From the NCBI GenBank assembly GCA_023475225.1, contig JAMCVK010000050.1, forward strand, positions 1 to 64,000: a stretch of DNA of 64,000 nt. The letters are read 5' to 3'. The notes beneath the pieces are model-generated. The model did not search any database. It worked only from the letters and a program-made list of their open reading frames with translations, and was not told where the DNA came from. The stretch's first letter is position 1, and each line of letters begins with the position of its first letter. The position numbers and the translations under genes were made by a program. Source of the stretch: Chloroflexota bacterium. GTDB taxonomy: Bacteria; Chloroflexota; UBA6077; FW602-bin22; JAMCVK01. Positions 51,229 through 60,854 of the stretch are shown here, piece by piece.

Positions 51229-52632
51229 CTAGAGTCTGGCCCAGACTTGGGGGGCCAGCTGGCGGGCTCGCGCCGCTATCCGCTCCTCATCGAGGGTGAG
51301 CAACTGGCGATCTTTCAGCAAGATTTTGCCGTTGGCGATGGTGGTAACCACATTGCTCCCGTCTATAGCGAAGATCAGGTGCCCACCAGCGTTGCCCTTA
51401 TGTAGTGGAGTAGGGGGGTCATAGTCGAGTAAGACTATATCGGCGTAGGCTCCTGGACTCAGCTCACTGAAAGGATACTTGGCTGTCGAAACAGCTGGGG
51501 AGAGGGACTTGGGAGGCCAATGAGGTAGCTCAAAGTGACTGGCTGCGGTGGCCGCGTTGTGGTGAAAAGCCATCGCTAAAATCTGATCGACCCCCAGAAC
51601 CCGCGGGTCACGTTTGGCCAGCTTAGGTAAAAGGTAACCCACCTTCATCTCTTGGAACATATTCATGCTGAAACCATCATTGCCCAGGCCAACCTCAATC
51701 CCCCGCCCAAGCATCTCTAATACGGGAGAAACACCGACAGCGTTATTCATATTGGAGCGTGGATTATGAACAACACGTGTACCCGTCTCTTTCAATATTT
51801 GCATTTCGGACTCGTTGATATGGACGCAATGGGCAGCGATGGTCTTGGCACCCAGGATGCCCGCCTGGGCCAGACGTTCCACCACCCTTCGCCCACTTAT
51901 CTTCAGGGCTTGCTCTACGTCGGCCATATCCTCTGCTACATGGATGTGAAAGCCAGTCCCAAGGGGCGCGGCCGTCTCCACGCATTTGGCCAGCGTCTGG
52001 TCTGAAAGGGTCAGAGAGGCATGCAAGCCAAAGGTAGCTCCGAGGAGGCTGGTTCTGTCCGTTTCCTTCCCCGCTCGTCTCGCCTGCTGCACTTTCTTGA
52101 TGAACCGCTCATTTTCCCTTATGCCAGCGATAGCTCTTTCCTTTCCATCGCGATCAGTCACTTCATAACAGAGGCTGCAACGCACCCCCGCCTCTTGGGC
52201 AGCCTCGGCGATTACATCAAGGCTGCCATCGATAGCGTTGGGGCTGGCGTGGTGGTCGATGATAGTTGTACAGCCGTTCTTTATCGCATCCAACAAGAAG
52301 ATATAGGCACTGTAGCGGATATCCTCGGGGCGGAGAGCTTTGTCTAAACGCCACCAAATCCGTTCTAAGATCTGGGGGAAGTTGGCTGGTGCCTCGCCGG
52401 AAAAAGGCATCCCTCGGGCGAAGGCCCCGTAAAAATGGGTATGTGCACAGAGCAGGCCGGGCATCACTACCTTGCCCCCTGCATCGAGTACCTCCTCCTC
52501 TGGATGTGCGGCGCGGAGCTCAGCGGTCGTTCCAACAGCAGCAATAACGTTGTCCTCGATCAGGATAGCGCCATCGGTGATGACGTCGTTGTTCTGGTTA
52601 AAGGTAAGTAAGGCGCCATTGGTGATAAGCAT
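51229..52632 (-). CDS. ssnA: SsnA-like amidohydrolase (selenium-metabolism associated)
   Basis: The 467-residue amidohydrolase has metal-site motifs CAHTHFYGAFARGM, FHIHVAED, AAHCVHI and LGNDG, as in the ATZ/TRZ deaminase group, and the LITNGALLTFNQNNDVITDGAILIED start typical of SsnA. SsnA co-occurs with YqeC, as here. It may deaminate or hydrolyse a purine-like substrate. A longer frame opens at 52689, but the promoter at 52661-52689 and SD GGAGGAG before ATG 52632 decide the start. Confidence 0.82.
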   Translation of the reverse strand: MLITNGALLTFNQNNDVITDGAILIEDNVIAAVGTTAELRAAHPEEEVLDAGGKVVMPGLLCAHTHFYGAFARGMPFSGEAPANFPQILERIWWRLDKALRPEDIRYSAYIFLLDAIKNGCTTIIDHHASPNAIDGSLDVIAEAAQEAGVRCSLCYEVTDRDGKERAIAGIRENERFIKKVQQARRAGKETDRTSLLGATFGLHASLTLSDQTLAKCVETAAPLGTGFHIHVAEDMADVEQALKISGRRVVERLAQAGILGAKTIAAHCVHINESEMQILKETGTRVVHNPRSNMNNAVGVSPVLEMLGRGIEVGLGNDGFSMNMFQEMKVGYLLPKLAKRDPRVLGVDQILAMAFHHNAATAASHFELPHWPPKSLSPAVSTAKYPFSELSPGAYADIVLLDYDPPTPLHKGNAGGHLIFAIDGSNVVTTIANGKILLKDRQLLTLDEERIAARARQLAPQVWARL

Positions 52633-52660
52633 CGTCTCCTCCACCCTCATTTTTGGTGCC

Positions 52661-52689
52661 ATTGTATCCGCCAGCCACCTGTTCGTCAA
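52661..52689 (-). promoter_or_regulatory. promoter of ssnA-yqeC-deacetylase
   Basis: Minus-strand TTGACG (52689-52684) and TACAAT (52666-52661) with 17-base spacing, about 22 bases upstream of the SsnA-like start. Confidence 0.6.
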
Positions 52690-52754
52690 GCATCACCTCT
52701 CGGTAACATTATCATTTGATTTGACAGGGCTGGCGGAGGCTAATTAAAGAGTCT

Positions 52755-52880
52755 CCTCCCCCCTCTCCTGCAGAGGGGTAGTCCAGAAGGGGCATCCCCT
52801 CCTTGGAGGGTTCTAGGGCTCCGCCCTAATCTCCCCTCCCCCTCCCCGAAGTGGGAGAGGGGGACTGAGGGGGGTGAGAG
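52755..52880. repeat. cluster of GC-rich hairpins
   Basis: In the gene-free gap between two divergent promoters, at least five small inverted repeats follow one another: CCCTCT/AGAGGG, GGGG/CCCC, CCTCC/GGAGG, AGGGC/GCCCT and CCCCTCCC with GGGAGAGGGG. The strand is strongly C-rich then G-rich. It looks like a dispersed non-coding repeat or bidirectional transcription block rather than a gene. Confidence 0.5.
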
Positions 52881-52895
52881 CACCCTGAAGTGATA

Positions 52896-52923
52896 TTGCA
52901 AAAATAGCTAGATTCCGCATAAT
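52896..52923 (+). promoter_or_regulatory. putative promoter of the methyltransferase gene
   Basis: TTGCAA (52896-52901) and CATAAT (52918-52923) with 16-base spacing, about 38 bases before GTG 52962. Confidence 0.4.
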
Positions 52924-52961
52924 GAGCTGGTGGGAACGGTAAAGGGAGAAAGAGGGCATCT

Positions 52962-53648
52962 GTGGCGGTTACCTTTGAGACTATAGCCTCTGGGTACGAT
53001 GAATGGTATAAGGCACCTCTGGGAGCGCTCTGCGATGACCTGGAGAAGCGAGCTATATTTTCCCTCGCCGGGATTGAACGGGGTGAGTTAGCCCTGGACG
53101 TGGGCTGTGGGACAGGCAACTATACCCTAGAGTTGGCCCGAAGAGGGGCGAGGGCGGTAGGGCTTGATTCTTCTGAGGCGATGATCACCATTGCTTCCCG
53201 AAAGGCGAGGGCTAGAGATCTACACGTAGACTTCATACGCGCTCGGGCCGAGGCGTTACCCCTTGCCTCCGAAACATTCGATGTGGTCCTCAGCGTGACG
53301 ACTCTGGAGTTCATTACTTCTCCCGATCTCGCTATAGGCGAGATGTGGCGCGTTCTGAAGCCCGGTGGGCGCCTGGTGATAGGCGTATTGAACGCCTGGA
53401 GCATCTGGGCTATCGGCCGAGCCCGGCGGAAGGATAGCCTCTACGCTCAGGCCCACTTCTTCAGCGCGCCTGAACTGTTGCGCTTACTCCACCCCTACGG
53501 CGAGGTCTCCTGGGAAGGGGTCATATTCTTCCCTCCCTGGCCGTTCATCGCTCGGGGTCGCTTCGCCAAAATCATCGATGATCTTGCCTCCCTGGTGGCG
53601 AAGCCGCTTGGAGCCTTCCTGGCGGCGCGGGTGGTGAAAAGGGGTTGA
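52962..53648 (+). CDS. class I SAM-dependent methyltransferase
   Basis: The 228-residue protein has the AdoMet fold: FETIASGYDEWY at the start (as in UbiE/COQ5 relatives), motif I ALDVGCGTGNYTLELA, motif II DSSEAMITIA, ARAEALPLASETFDVVLS and the KPGGRLVIGVLN block. The substrate cannot be deduced. It starts at GTG behind a GGGAGAAAGAGGG stretch and converges on the glycosyltransferase with a five-base gap. Confidence 0.85.
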   Translation: MAVTFETIASGYDEWYKAPLGALCDDLEKRAIFSLAGIERGELALDVGCGTGNYTLELARRGARAVGLDSSEAMITIASRKARARDLHVDFIRARAEALPLASETFDVVLSVTTLEFITSPDLAIGEMWRVLKPGGRLVIGVLNAWSIWAIGRARRKDSLYAQAHFFSAPELLRLLHPYGEVSWEGVIFFPPWPFIARGRFAKIIDDLASLVAKPLGAFLAARVVKRG

Positions 53649-53653
53649 ACGGT

Positions 53654-56119
53654 TCATCTCTTCAGATGGAAGCGGTATAGGGGGATCACCTGACCAAGCA
53701 CCCGTCCTTCTTTATCATAGACCACTAAGCCCTCTTTACTTTCAGCGTCGATCAAGGCTACTTGCAGGAGATATTCGCTGTCTGATAGTCCAGTCAGAGG
53801 ACCAACGGTGTAGATATCCCTAACGATCTCTCCTTGTTCCCAGCGAGTAGTGCTGTATTGCCGATCCACTGGAGCGGTGGTACGGACGAGGCGAACGTTC
53901 CCTTCCTGATCAAGAACCTGAACATTGACCAGGTAGTGGCGCGCGATGGGTCGTTCAGCCAGCCAGAACAGGGTAAAGCGCAATACGCCTTCGTCAATAA
54001 GGCTATTTGGCTCCAGATTGTAACCCAAGAGGGTGATTTGATCCCCCATACGGTAGTAGGCAGGGTGTTGAATATCAAACGCTTCCAAAGGCATGGGGGT
54101 AACTCTCCTCACCTCTATGATTCCTGGGATAAGCAGACGATCACCGCTTGGGCGACCGCTTTCGTCCAAAATGGGGAGCCGCTTCATAGTTGTCCTGAGG
54201 TAGAGACCGATCTCTATAGCGTAGCGTCTCGGTGGAGTGCCCGGTAATACTCGCAGATCATAATCATCCTGAAGTAGATCGCCGATCCGCCACTTAGAGG
54301 TAGGATAGTGAACGCTGATCGGCACCTTATCCATCTGACCCCAAATGTGTTCACCTTGGTTGAGGATATGGACGAAGACGGTGTAGTTTTGATCCATCTT
54401 AGCCAGTGCTTGCCAGTAGAGGGTTAGGCGAATGGTTTCTCCAGGGGCGGGGTGTGCTGAAGAGAGGCGATAGCCCAGTAAAGCGATCTTTGTGTCAAAG
54501 TTAGCTTTGAGGTGATACTCTGGGGATGGCTCGACGGGGAAGTGGGGCTTCGTCTCAAGCGAAAATAAGAGCAGGCTGATGCCGTGAAAGTAGCGGTCTA
54601 CCTCCAGGCGTGGGCAGGCAGCCAAGAACTGGTTGAGGACCAGATTGCCAGGATCAGCCTCCAGGTTTTGCCAGAGAACAAGCCAGACTCGCCCATGCCC
54701 TGAGGTTATCTCATTCAACTGCGATAAGGATTCGTTGGTTATTGGTCGTTGCAGGGAGAGAATGATGCCTGGCGGTAGGGGGTATCGCGGCACCTGCCCC
54801 CTGTAATAGTAGTCGAAGGCTGGTAGGGCATGCCCACCCACAAGGATGATGACGTCATCAGGTTGCTCATGGGCGACGATGTAGCCAGCCACCGACCGGA
54901 AGTCGTCACGGGCGTACTTCTCGATAAAATAGTAATTGTAAAGGCTATAGCCTGACGTAGCTGTGATCAGAAGGATGACTAAGGCGAGAAATAAATTCCA
55001 AGCAATCCGCCATCGTCGCCTCACCGGTTCGACCATTGGGAGACAGGTGGCGATCAAGATGTAGTAAGCCGGAGTGATGGGCAGAAGGTAGCGGGGAGCG
55101 AACTTCGGTCGATCCTGCGTCAGGATCAAGGTCAGCAGGATGGGGATGAATAGACAGAAAAGGAGAAAGGTCAGGCTGCGCTGCCCCCAGACGGTGGATT
55201 CCTGGCGCTGCTCGCGATGGTGCGGCGGCCGCCTTAACCTTTGCCAGAGCCAGGAGAGGGGAAGAAGGGAGAGAACGATTAAGAAGATGGCCGCTAACCA
55301 CATATCTGTCCCCTCCTCCAATGGTCCTATGCTGAAGGAGAGGAATATCGAGCGCAGGATAGGAAGCGGACTTATCGATCCTTCGTAGTAGGTGGCATTA
55401 ATCTCATATTGTCTCCATATGAAGGGTAGCCAGGGGATTGTGGCCAGGGCCATCGTCCCCTGGGCCACACCAGCTGTTAATAGCCGTTTGCCTGGTAGGC
55501 CGGATCGTCCGCCACAGGCGGACCAAAGAAAGAAGAGGCCTTCAGCCGCTAATACTAGAGCCACATAGAAATGGCTGTAGAAGCCAAGGATGCCGGCCGA
55601 GACGTAGGCGATCCAAGAGGATGCCTGTCTTAGGTGGGTTATTGCTTTCTCCTGCCTGCTAGTGTTTTCCGTTTCAGCCGGTTGTGGGGCAAACAATGCA
55701 GAGAAGAAGAGGTAGGCCGAGAGTAGTGCAAAGAAGGCCCCCATCGTATACATACGTGTCTCTTGCGAATACCATATTTGGAAGGGAGAGATGCTGCTAA
55801 GGAAGGCGGAGAGGAAGGCCACCTTTCGACCGAATAGTTTGTAGCCCAGCTTGTAAGTGAGAGGGACAAGGAGCAGTCCGAAGAGCAGGGAAAGAAAACG
55901 CAGGGAGAACTCGCTGCGTCCAGTCAGCCTCAGCCAGAAGTGTAAACAAAGGAAATAAAGAGGGGGATGCTCGCTGTTCGAAACAATGTTGAGCAACGAG
56001 GGCAGGTCATGGGCCGCATAGTAGAGACTGACAGCTTCATCATACCAAAAGCTCTGATTGGCCAGCTGAAACAAACGCAGGGCGAAGCCCAACAAGATGA
56101 TGAGGGCTATAATAGGCAT
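53654..56119 (-). CDS. GT39-type membrane glycosyltransferase
   Basis: An 821-residue membrane protein: about ten to twelve segments in the first 430 residues with the ArnT/PMT-like active-site loop FWYDEAVSLYYAA (Asp-Glu near residue 27) and SEHPPLYFLCLHFWL, then an extracytoplasmic C-terminal half with two similar beta-rich units (around GYRLSSAHPAPGETIRLTLYWQAL and GYNLEPNSLIDEGVLRFTLFWLAE). It probably transfers a sugar from a polyprenyl-phosphate carrier to a surface molecule. The duplicated C-terminal domain is common in Chloroflexota relatives. Confidence 0.85.
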   Translation of the reverse strand: MPIIALIILLGFALRLFQLANQSFWYDEAVSLYYAAHDLPSLLNIVSNSEHPPLYFLCLHFWLRLTGRSEFSLRFLSLLFGLLLVPLTYKLGYKLFGRKVAFLSAFLSSISPFQIWYSQETRMYTMGAFFALLSAYLFFSALFAPQPAETENTSRQEKAITHLRQASSWIAYVSAGILGFYSHFYVALVLAAEGLFFLWSACGGRSGLPGKRLLTAGVAQGTMALATIPWLPFIWRQYEINATYYEGSISPLPILRSIFLSFSIGPLEEGTDMWLAAIFLIVLSLLPLSWLWQRLRRPPHHREQRQESTVWGQRSLTFLLFCLFIPILLTLILTQDRPKFAPRYLLPITPAYYILIATCLPMVEPVRRRWRIAWNLFLALVILLITATSGYSLYNYYFIEKYARDDFRSVAGYIVAHEQPDDVIILVGGHALPAFDYYYRGQVPRYPLPPGIILSLQRPITNESLSQLNEITSGHGRVWLVLWQNLEADPGNLVLNQFLAACPRLEVDRYFHGISLLLFSLETKPHFPVEPSPEYHLKANFDTKIALLGYRLSSAHPAPGETIRLTLYWQALAKMDQNYTVFVHILNQGEHIWGQMDKVPISVHYPTSKWRIGDLLQDDYDLRVLPGTPPRRYAIEIGLYLRTTMKRLPILDESGRPSGDRLLIPGIIEVRRVTPMPLEAFDIQHPAYYRMGDQITLLGYNLEPNSLIDEGVLRFTLFWLAERPIARHYLVNVQVLDQEGNVRLVRTTAPVDRQYSTTRWEQGEIVRDIYTVGPLTGLSDSEYLLQVALIDAESKEGLVVYDKEGRVLGQVIPLYRFHLKR

Positions 56120-56213
56120 GGGACACTTATCTCAAATAGATCTTTTGGACCCCAGTTTAGCATAGTTCCAAAATAGGCCACAAGGGAGGGTGGATATATC
56201 TTGTTGAGCAGAC

Positions 56214-56243
56214 TCGACATCTTCCCTGCAGAGGTGCTATGAT
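56214..56243 (+). promoter_or_regulatory. putative promoter of the APC permease
   Basis: TCGACA (56214-56219) and TATGAT (56238-56243) with 18-base spacing, about 33 bases before the expected start of translation. Confidence 0.4.
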
Positions 56244-56282
56244 GGTGCGCGGCTATGAAACTGCTGTTGATGAGGGTATCCG

Positions 56283-57812
56283 TTGGAAGAGGGTTCACTA
56301 GAAGCAGAGCGTCTCCGTGGCCGCCACCCAGGGGACCTTTATATTCGTAGACGGATTCTCCACGTAAGACGATTGCGACGGGCTTTGGGGGTGCCCGGTC
56401 TTTTCAGCAGCGCCTATGGCAATGTTGGCTCTTCCATCTATTATGCGCTGGGAGTCGTCGCCCTTTATGCCCTGGGATTAACCCCTGTCGTGTTCGTATT
56501 CGCCGGCCTTCTTTTCGCCTGCACAGCTCTCTCTTATGCCGAGGGAACGGCGGCCATCCCTGAAGCGGGTGGCTCTTCCAGCTTCGCCCGGCGAGGCTTC
56601 AATGAACTGGTCAGCTTCGTGGCCGGTTGGGCCCTGATGCTGGATTACATCATCACCATCGCCATTTCTGCCTTTGAGGTGCCAAACTACCTGGCTGTCT
56701 TCTTCCCAACCCTCAAGACGTGGCCTCTTAATAGCTTCTTTGGCATAGTTGTTGTGGCCATCTTAGCGGTAATCAACGTTATTGGAGTGAAGGAGGCTAC
56801 TGGGGTAAATATCGGTTTGGCTGTCTTGGACCTGGCTACGCAAGCCATCCTCGTCGTCATAGGCATGTTACTCCTCTTCAGCCCGCAGATACTACTTTCT
56901 AATATTCAGCTGGGCGTAGCGCCCACCTGGCACCAACTTCTCTATGGCATCTCGATCTCAATGATCGCCTACACCGGCATCGAGACGGTCTCCAATTTGG
57001 CCGAGGAATCCAGAAATCCGGGGCGCGATATCCCCCGCTCGGTCAATCTGGTCTTTGTCGCTGTCCTGGGAATGTACTCCTTCATCTCTGTGGTCGCCTT
57101 AAGCGCTATGCCCGTCATGCAGCAGCCTGATGGAGGCTGGAGCACTGAGCTGGGCACAAGGTGGTTACAAGACCCCGTCATGGGCATCGTCCATCACCTG
57201 CCCGCTGGCTTCAGCGCCGTTTTGGGAGCGTGGGTTGGCATACTAGCAGCAACTATTTTGATCATCGCCACGAACGCTGGCATCCTGGGGTTATCGCGCC
57301 TGGCCTACTCTATGGGACAGCACAAGCAGTTACCACCCCTTCTTAGCCAGGTGCACCGTCGTTTTCACACACCCCACAGCGCCATCATTGTCTTCGCCCT
57401 GGTGGCCGCTATCTTAATCACTCCTGGCAGCGTTGAGCTGTTGGCTGATCTTTATAGCTTTGGGGCGATGCTGGCCTTCACCTTCGCCCACATCTCGATC
57501 ATCGCCCTGCGAGTAAGACATCCAGATATGCCCCGACCGTTTAAGATTCCCTTCAATGTCTCTCTGAGGGGTAAGGACATACCGCTCACGGCCATCGTTG
57601 GGGGATTAGGCACCTTCAGTACGTGGTTAGTCGTGGTCTACAGTCACGAGTTTGGTCGAATCGTCGGCTTCCTCTGGCTGATAGTTGGGCTTTTGCTCTA
57701 TCTTTCCTACCGGCGCGCCCTCAAGATGTCCATCTTTGCCACCATTCAGCCCCCCCGCCGGGCCCAGGTACGTCCCCTATCCCATATCGTCTCCAATATA
57801 AAACAGGAGTAA
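56283..57812 (+). CDS. APC family amino acid permease
   Basis: A 509-residue transporter with about twelve segments. The first helix has the unwound substrate motif GLFSSAYGNVGSSIYYALG, and the sixth region reads GISISMIAYTGIETVSNLAEESRNPGRDIPRS, both typical of the amino acid-polyamine-cation superfamily. A longer cytoplasmic N-terminus (about 35 residues, Arg-rich) precedes helix 1. TTG 56283 has GAGGG six bases upstream. The substrate is unknown. Confidence 0.88.
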   Translation: MEEGSLEAERLRGRHPGDLYIRRRILHVRRLRRALGVPGLFSSAYGNVGSSIYYALGVVALYALGLTPVVFVFAGLLFACTALSYAEGTAAIPEAGGSSSFARRGFNELVSFVAGWALMLDYIITIAISAFEVPNYLAVFFPTLKTWPLNSFFGIVVVAILAVINVIGVKEATGVNIGLAVLDLATQAILVVIGMLLLFSPQILLSNIQLGVAPTWHQLLYGISISMIAYTGIETVSNLAEESRNPGRDIPRSVNLVFVAVLGMYSFISVVALSAMPVMQQPDGGWSTELGTRWLQDPVMGIVHHLPAGFSAVLGAWVGILAATILIIATNAGILGLSRLAYSMGQHKQLPPLLSQVHRRFHTPHSAIIVFALVAAILITPGSVELLADLYSFGAMLAFTFAHISIIALRVRHPDMPRPFKIPFNVSLRGKDIPLTAIVGGLGTFSTWLVVVYSHEFGRIVGFLWLIVGLLLYLSYRRALKMSIFATIQPPRRAQVRPLSHIVSNIKQE

Positions 57813-57836
57813 AGCGAGCTAAGGAGAGGATAGCTG

Positions 57837-59114
57837 TCACAGGTCCGATCTTTGGAGCAAGGCGATCACTTCGGCCAATTTCGGCTCGATAACGATCGGA
57901 CGGTTGGCGTAGGTGGAGGTGGTCCCCTGAATCTTACTCAAATGGTAATTGACGGTGGTATCGGGGTCCTTCAGAAGGTGCCCGGTCAGGATAGCCACCA
58001 CCGCCTCGCCCCTCTTGATGATACCTTTACTCAGGAGCTTCTTCGCCCCCGCAACTGCCGCGGCTGAGGCCGGTTCACAGCCGATGCCCGCCCCGTCGAC
58101 CTGGGCTTTGGCGTCCAGTATTTCGGCATCGTCGACCTCCTCCACAACCCCATTGGTCCATTCGATGGCCCGACGGGCACGCGGGTAGTTCACCGGCCGA
58201 CCGATGCGAATGGCACTGGCCACAGTATCGGCCTTCACCGGGTTGAAGGACCTGAAACCGTTCTTGTAGGCTGCGTAGAAAGGGTTGGCTCCTGTCGCCT
58301 GAATTACCGCCAGGCGGGGGATGCGATTTATGAGCCCTAACTCTTTTAACTCGTGGAGCGCCTTGCCGAAGGCGCTGGCGTTGCCCAGGTTGCCTCCGGG
58401 TACTACTATCCAGTCCGGTGCTGACCACCGCAGCTGTTGGAGGGTTTCCAAGATGATACTTTTCTGTCCCTCTAAACGGAAGGGGTTAATCGAGTTCAGG
58501 AGGTAAATGCCCAGACTCTTGGCTGCCTCCCAGACAAGGGAGAGAACGGCGTCAAAATCCCCTTTCACCTGAATGGTGCGCGCCTGGTAGGCGATAGCCT
58601 GGCTCAATTTGCCGTAGGCAATCTCGCCCTGGGGGATGAAGACGAAGGCGGTGAGGCCAGCACTGGCGGCGTAGGCAGCCATCGAGGCGGCGGTATTGCC
58701 CGTGGAGGCGCAGGCCACCGAAGAGGCGCCCACTATCTTTGCATGTGTCGTCCCCACAGCCATTCCGCGGTCTTTAAAAGAGCCGGTTGGATTTTGTCCC
58801 TCGTGTTTCAGTCTCAAGGATTCGAGCCCCACCCATTTTGATAGCCGCTCGCTCTGGTATAGCCCAGTATGCCCCTCCCCACAAGAAACCAGTTGTCCCT
58901 GATCAATGGGAAAAATGAGCTCCGCATAGCGCCACACGCCGCTGCTGTAAGGAGGTTCCTGACAGCCTTGCCGTGTTTCAAAGAGCTGTTTTAGGGGACG
59001 ATCCTTAAGGGAGGAGAGATCGTGGACAACGTCAAGTAGCCCCCCACAATCACAGCGATGGCGGGCTGGTATGATCGGGTAGGTGGATCGACAATCTATA
59101 CATCTCAGATTCAT
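57837..59114 (-). CDS. thrC: threonine synthase
   Basis: ThrC converts O-phosphohomoserine to threonine with PLP. The 425-residue protein has an N-terminal zinc ribbon (C5, C8, C21, C23), EGHTGLYQS, the PLP Lys114 in HEGQNPTGSFKDRGM, ASTGNTAASMAAYAA and the glycine loop VVPGGNLGNASAFGKAL. It overlaps hom by four bases (ATGA), forming a threonine operon. The homoserine kinase needed between them is not in the window. Confidence 0.93.
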   Translation of the reverse strand: MNLRCIDCRSTYPIIPARHRCDCGGLLDVVHDLSSLKDRPLKQLFETRQGCQEPPYSSGVWRYAELIFPIDQGQLVSCGEGHTGLYQSERLSKWVGLESLRLKHEGQNPTGSFKDRGMAVGTTHAKIVGASSVACASTGNTAASMAAYAASAGLTAFVFIPQGEIAYGKLSQAIAYQARTIQVKGDFDAVLSLVWEAAKSLGIYLLNSINPFRLEGQKSIILETLQQLRWSAPDWIVVPGGNLGNASAFGKALHELKELGLINRIPRLAVIQATGANPFYAAYKNGFRSFNPVKADTVASAIRIGRPVNYPRARRAIEWTNGVVEEVDDAEILDAKAQVDGAGIGCEPASAAAVAGAKKLLSKGIIKRGEAVVAILTGHLLKDPDTTVNYHLSKIQGTTSTYANRPIVIEPKLAEVIALLQRSDL

Positions 59115-60409
59115 TTCTGAACCATAAAGGTGCTGGAGACCTTCCTCACTACCGCCAGCCTCTCGATCTTGACTAAGGCGTTTTTCATCTTGCTGACCTT
59201 GGCTGGATGAGTCATAAAGACCAGCTCAGCAGAGCGAGCCGTCTCATCCGTCTCCTTCTGGATCACGGAGGCGATGCTAACCTCTTCATCGCCCAACACC
59301 TTGGAGATTTGGGCCAACACGCCGGGGCGGTCGTCTACCTGCATGCGGATGTAATGGCGGGATTCAAGGTCACCGAAGTGGCGCACAGAGCGTTGACGCC
59401 GGTGCAGGCCCATCTCGTCGATCACGCCCCGCTGTAGGTTATGAGCGATGGTGCATAGATCTGCCACTACGGCGGAGGCGGTCGGTGCTGCTCCAGCCCC
59501 TGGGCCATAGAGCATAAACTGGTCTACTTGATCGCCGTTGAAGAGCACGGCATTGAAGACATCATTCACCTTGGCCAGATGGTGATGGTCTGGAATGAAG
59601 GTCGGATGTACCCAGGCTTCGATCTCATCGTTAATAACCCTGGCCACAGCCAGGAGCTTGATGACGTAACCCATCTCTTTAGCATAGCGAAAGTCCTTCG
59701 CCTCCAGGTCAGCGATACCATAATGGTAGACATCGTCTGGGCGAACCTCCGTCTTGAAGGACAGGGTGCTCAGAATGGCCAGCTTGTAAGCAGCATCGAT
59801 CCCCTCGATATCGTTGCATGGATCGGCTTCAGCATAACCTAGCGACTGCGCCTGCCGCAGCGCCGTGGCGAAGTCGATGTTTCCCTCGCTCATCTTGGTC
59901 AGGATGTAGTTTGTGGTGGCGTTCAGAATAGCCTCGATACCTAAGATCTCATTGGCGATCAATCCACGCCGGATCACATCTATCACCGGTATACCCCCGG
60001 CAACGCTCGGTTCGTAGAATAGATTAACCCTTCGTTCCTCGGCCAAGCGCAGCAGCTCGAATCCAAACTTAGCGATCACTTCCTTGTTGGCCGTGACGAC
60101 ATGCTTTCCCCGCTGCAGTGCCTCCTTGATGTAGGTATAAGCCGGTTCCTCACCACCGATGACCTCCACAACGACCGCGATGCTTGGATCATGAAGGATG
60201 GCCGCGGCATCAGTGGTTAACAGACTGCGTTTGACCGGGAGCGAGCGCTCCTTGTGGGGATCACGCACTAATACCTTGCTGATCTCAAGATCGCAGCCGA
60301 TGGTTTTGGCTATTTGAGCTCTCTTCTTGTGGAGCAGCTCTAGCGTACCACAACCGACCGTCCCGGCACCCATCAGGCCTATTTTTATGGTTGTTTTCTC
60401 TTTGTTCAT
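59111..60409 (-). CDS. hom: homoserine dehydrogenase
   Basis: The 432-residue enzyme reduces aspartate semialdehyde to homoserine. It has the NAD(P) motif GLMGAGTVGCGTLELL, VVEVIGG, VTANKEVIAKFG, the catalytic segment YEPSVAGGIPVIDVIRRGL, EADPCNDIEGIDAAYKLAIL, and a C-terminal ACT domain (about 352-425, VDDRPGVLAQISKVLGDEEVSI) for feedback control by threonine. First gene of hom-thrC. Confidence 0.95.
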   Translation of the reverse strand: MNKEKTTIKIGLMGAGTVGCGTLELLHKKRAQIAKTIGCDLEISKVLVRDPHKERSLPVKRSLLTTDAAAILHDPSIAVVVEVIGGEEPAYTYIKEALQRGKHVVTANKEVIAKFGFELLRLAEERRVNLFYEPSVAGGIPVIDVIRRGLIANEILGIEAILNATTNYILTKMSEGNIDFATALRQAQSLGYAEADPCNDIEGIDAAYKLAILSTLSFKTEVRPDDVYHYGIADLEAKDFRYAKEMGYVIKLLAVARVINDEIEAWVHPTFIPDHHHLAKVNDVFNAVLFNGDQVDQFMLYGPGAGAAPTASAVVADLCTIAHNLQRGVIDEMGLHRRQRSVRHFGDLESRHYIRMQVDDRPGVLAQISKVLGDEEVSIASVIQKETDETARSAELVFMTHPAKVSKMKNALVKIERLAVVRKVSSTFMVQK

Positions 60410-60530
60410 CCCCAGCCTCTCCAGATTAAGATGCCTTATAGCATAATCGAAGCGTCACTCGGCAGTGACGCTCCTCGCGAAGTTCATATCTCCTTGACTT
60501 GCTCCATGCCAAAGCGATTATAGCAAAAAC

Positions 60531-60560
60531 TTGACATCCTTTCCATTTTTATGCTACTAT
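60531..60560 (+). promoter_or_regulatory. promoter of the ilvD-ilvB operon
   Basis: TTGACA (60531-60536) and TACTAT (60555-60560) with 18-base spacing in an AT-rich setting, just before the T-box leader. Confidence 0.65.
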
Positions 60561-60571
60561 CTAAACCAAAT

Positions 60572-60840
60572 TGAAAGGCGAATGGCTGTGATGGGGAGTA
60601 GTAGGAAGGCTACCAACCTCCAGAGAGCTGAGCAGTGGTGGGAACTCAGTGGTATGGATCTTCCGAACTCGCCTCGGAGCAACTGGAGCGAAGGGGGTAA
60701 ACCCGTTTAGCTCCGGTCGGAGTGGCACCCGTTAACGTGCTTCAAGAGGATGTCGCACCGCAAAAGAGGTGGCGACATCAAGGGGGGTGGTACCGCGGGA
60801 TTCAGTTCTCGTCCCTTAGTGGACGAGAAATTTTTTTATT
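60572..60840 (+). promoter_or_regulatory. T-box leader of ilvD, Leu (CUC) specifier
   Basis: All parts are visible: GATGGGGAGTAGTA at the start of stem I (about 60590), CCAGAGAGC, the specifier context CCGAACTCGCCTCGGAGC with CTC at 60668-60670 (Leu), CCGTTAACG, the T-box core GGGTGGTACCGCG (60785-60797) and a terminator. A Leu specifier on a valine/isoleucine/leucine biosynthesis operon means expression rises when tRNA-Leu is uncharged. Confidence 0.93.
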
Positions 60841-60842
60841 TT
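60806..60842 (+). terminator. T-box-controlled terminator before ilvD
   Basis: TTCTCGTCC (60806-60814) pairs perfectly with GGACGAGAA (60821-60829), six-base loop, followed by A and a run of seven T, then ATTTT. A strong intrinsic terminator eight bases after the T-box core. Confidence 0.9.
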
Positions 60843-60854
60843 GAGGAGCACGAT

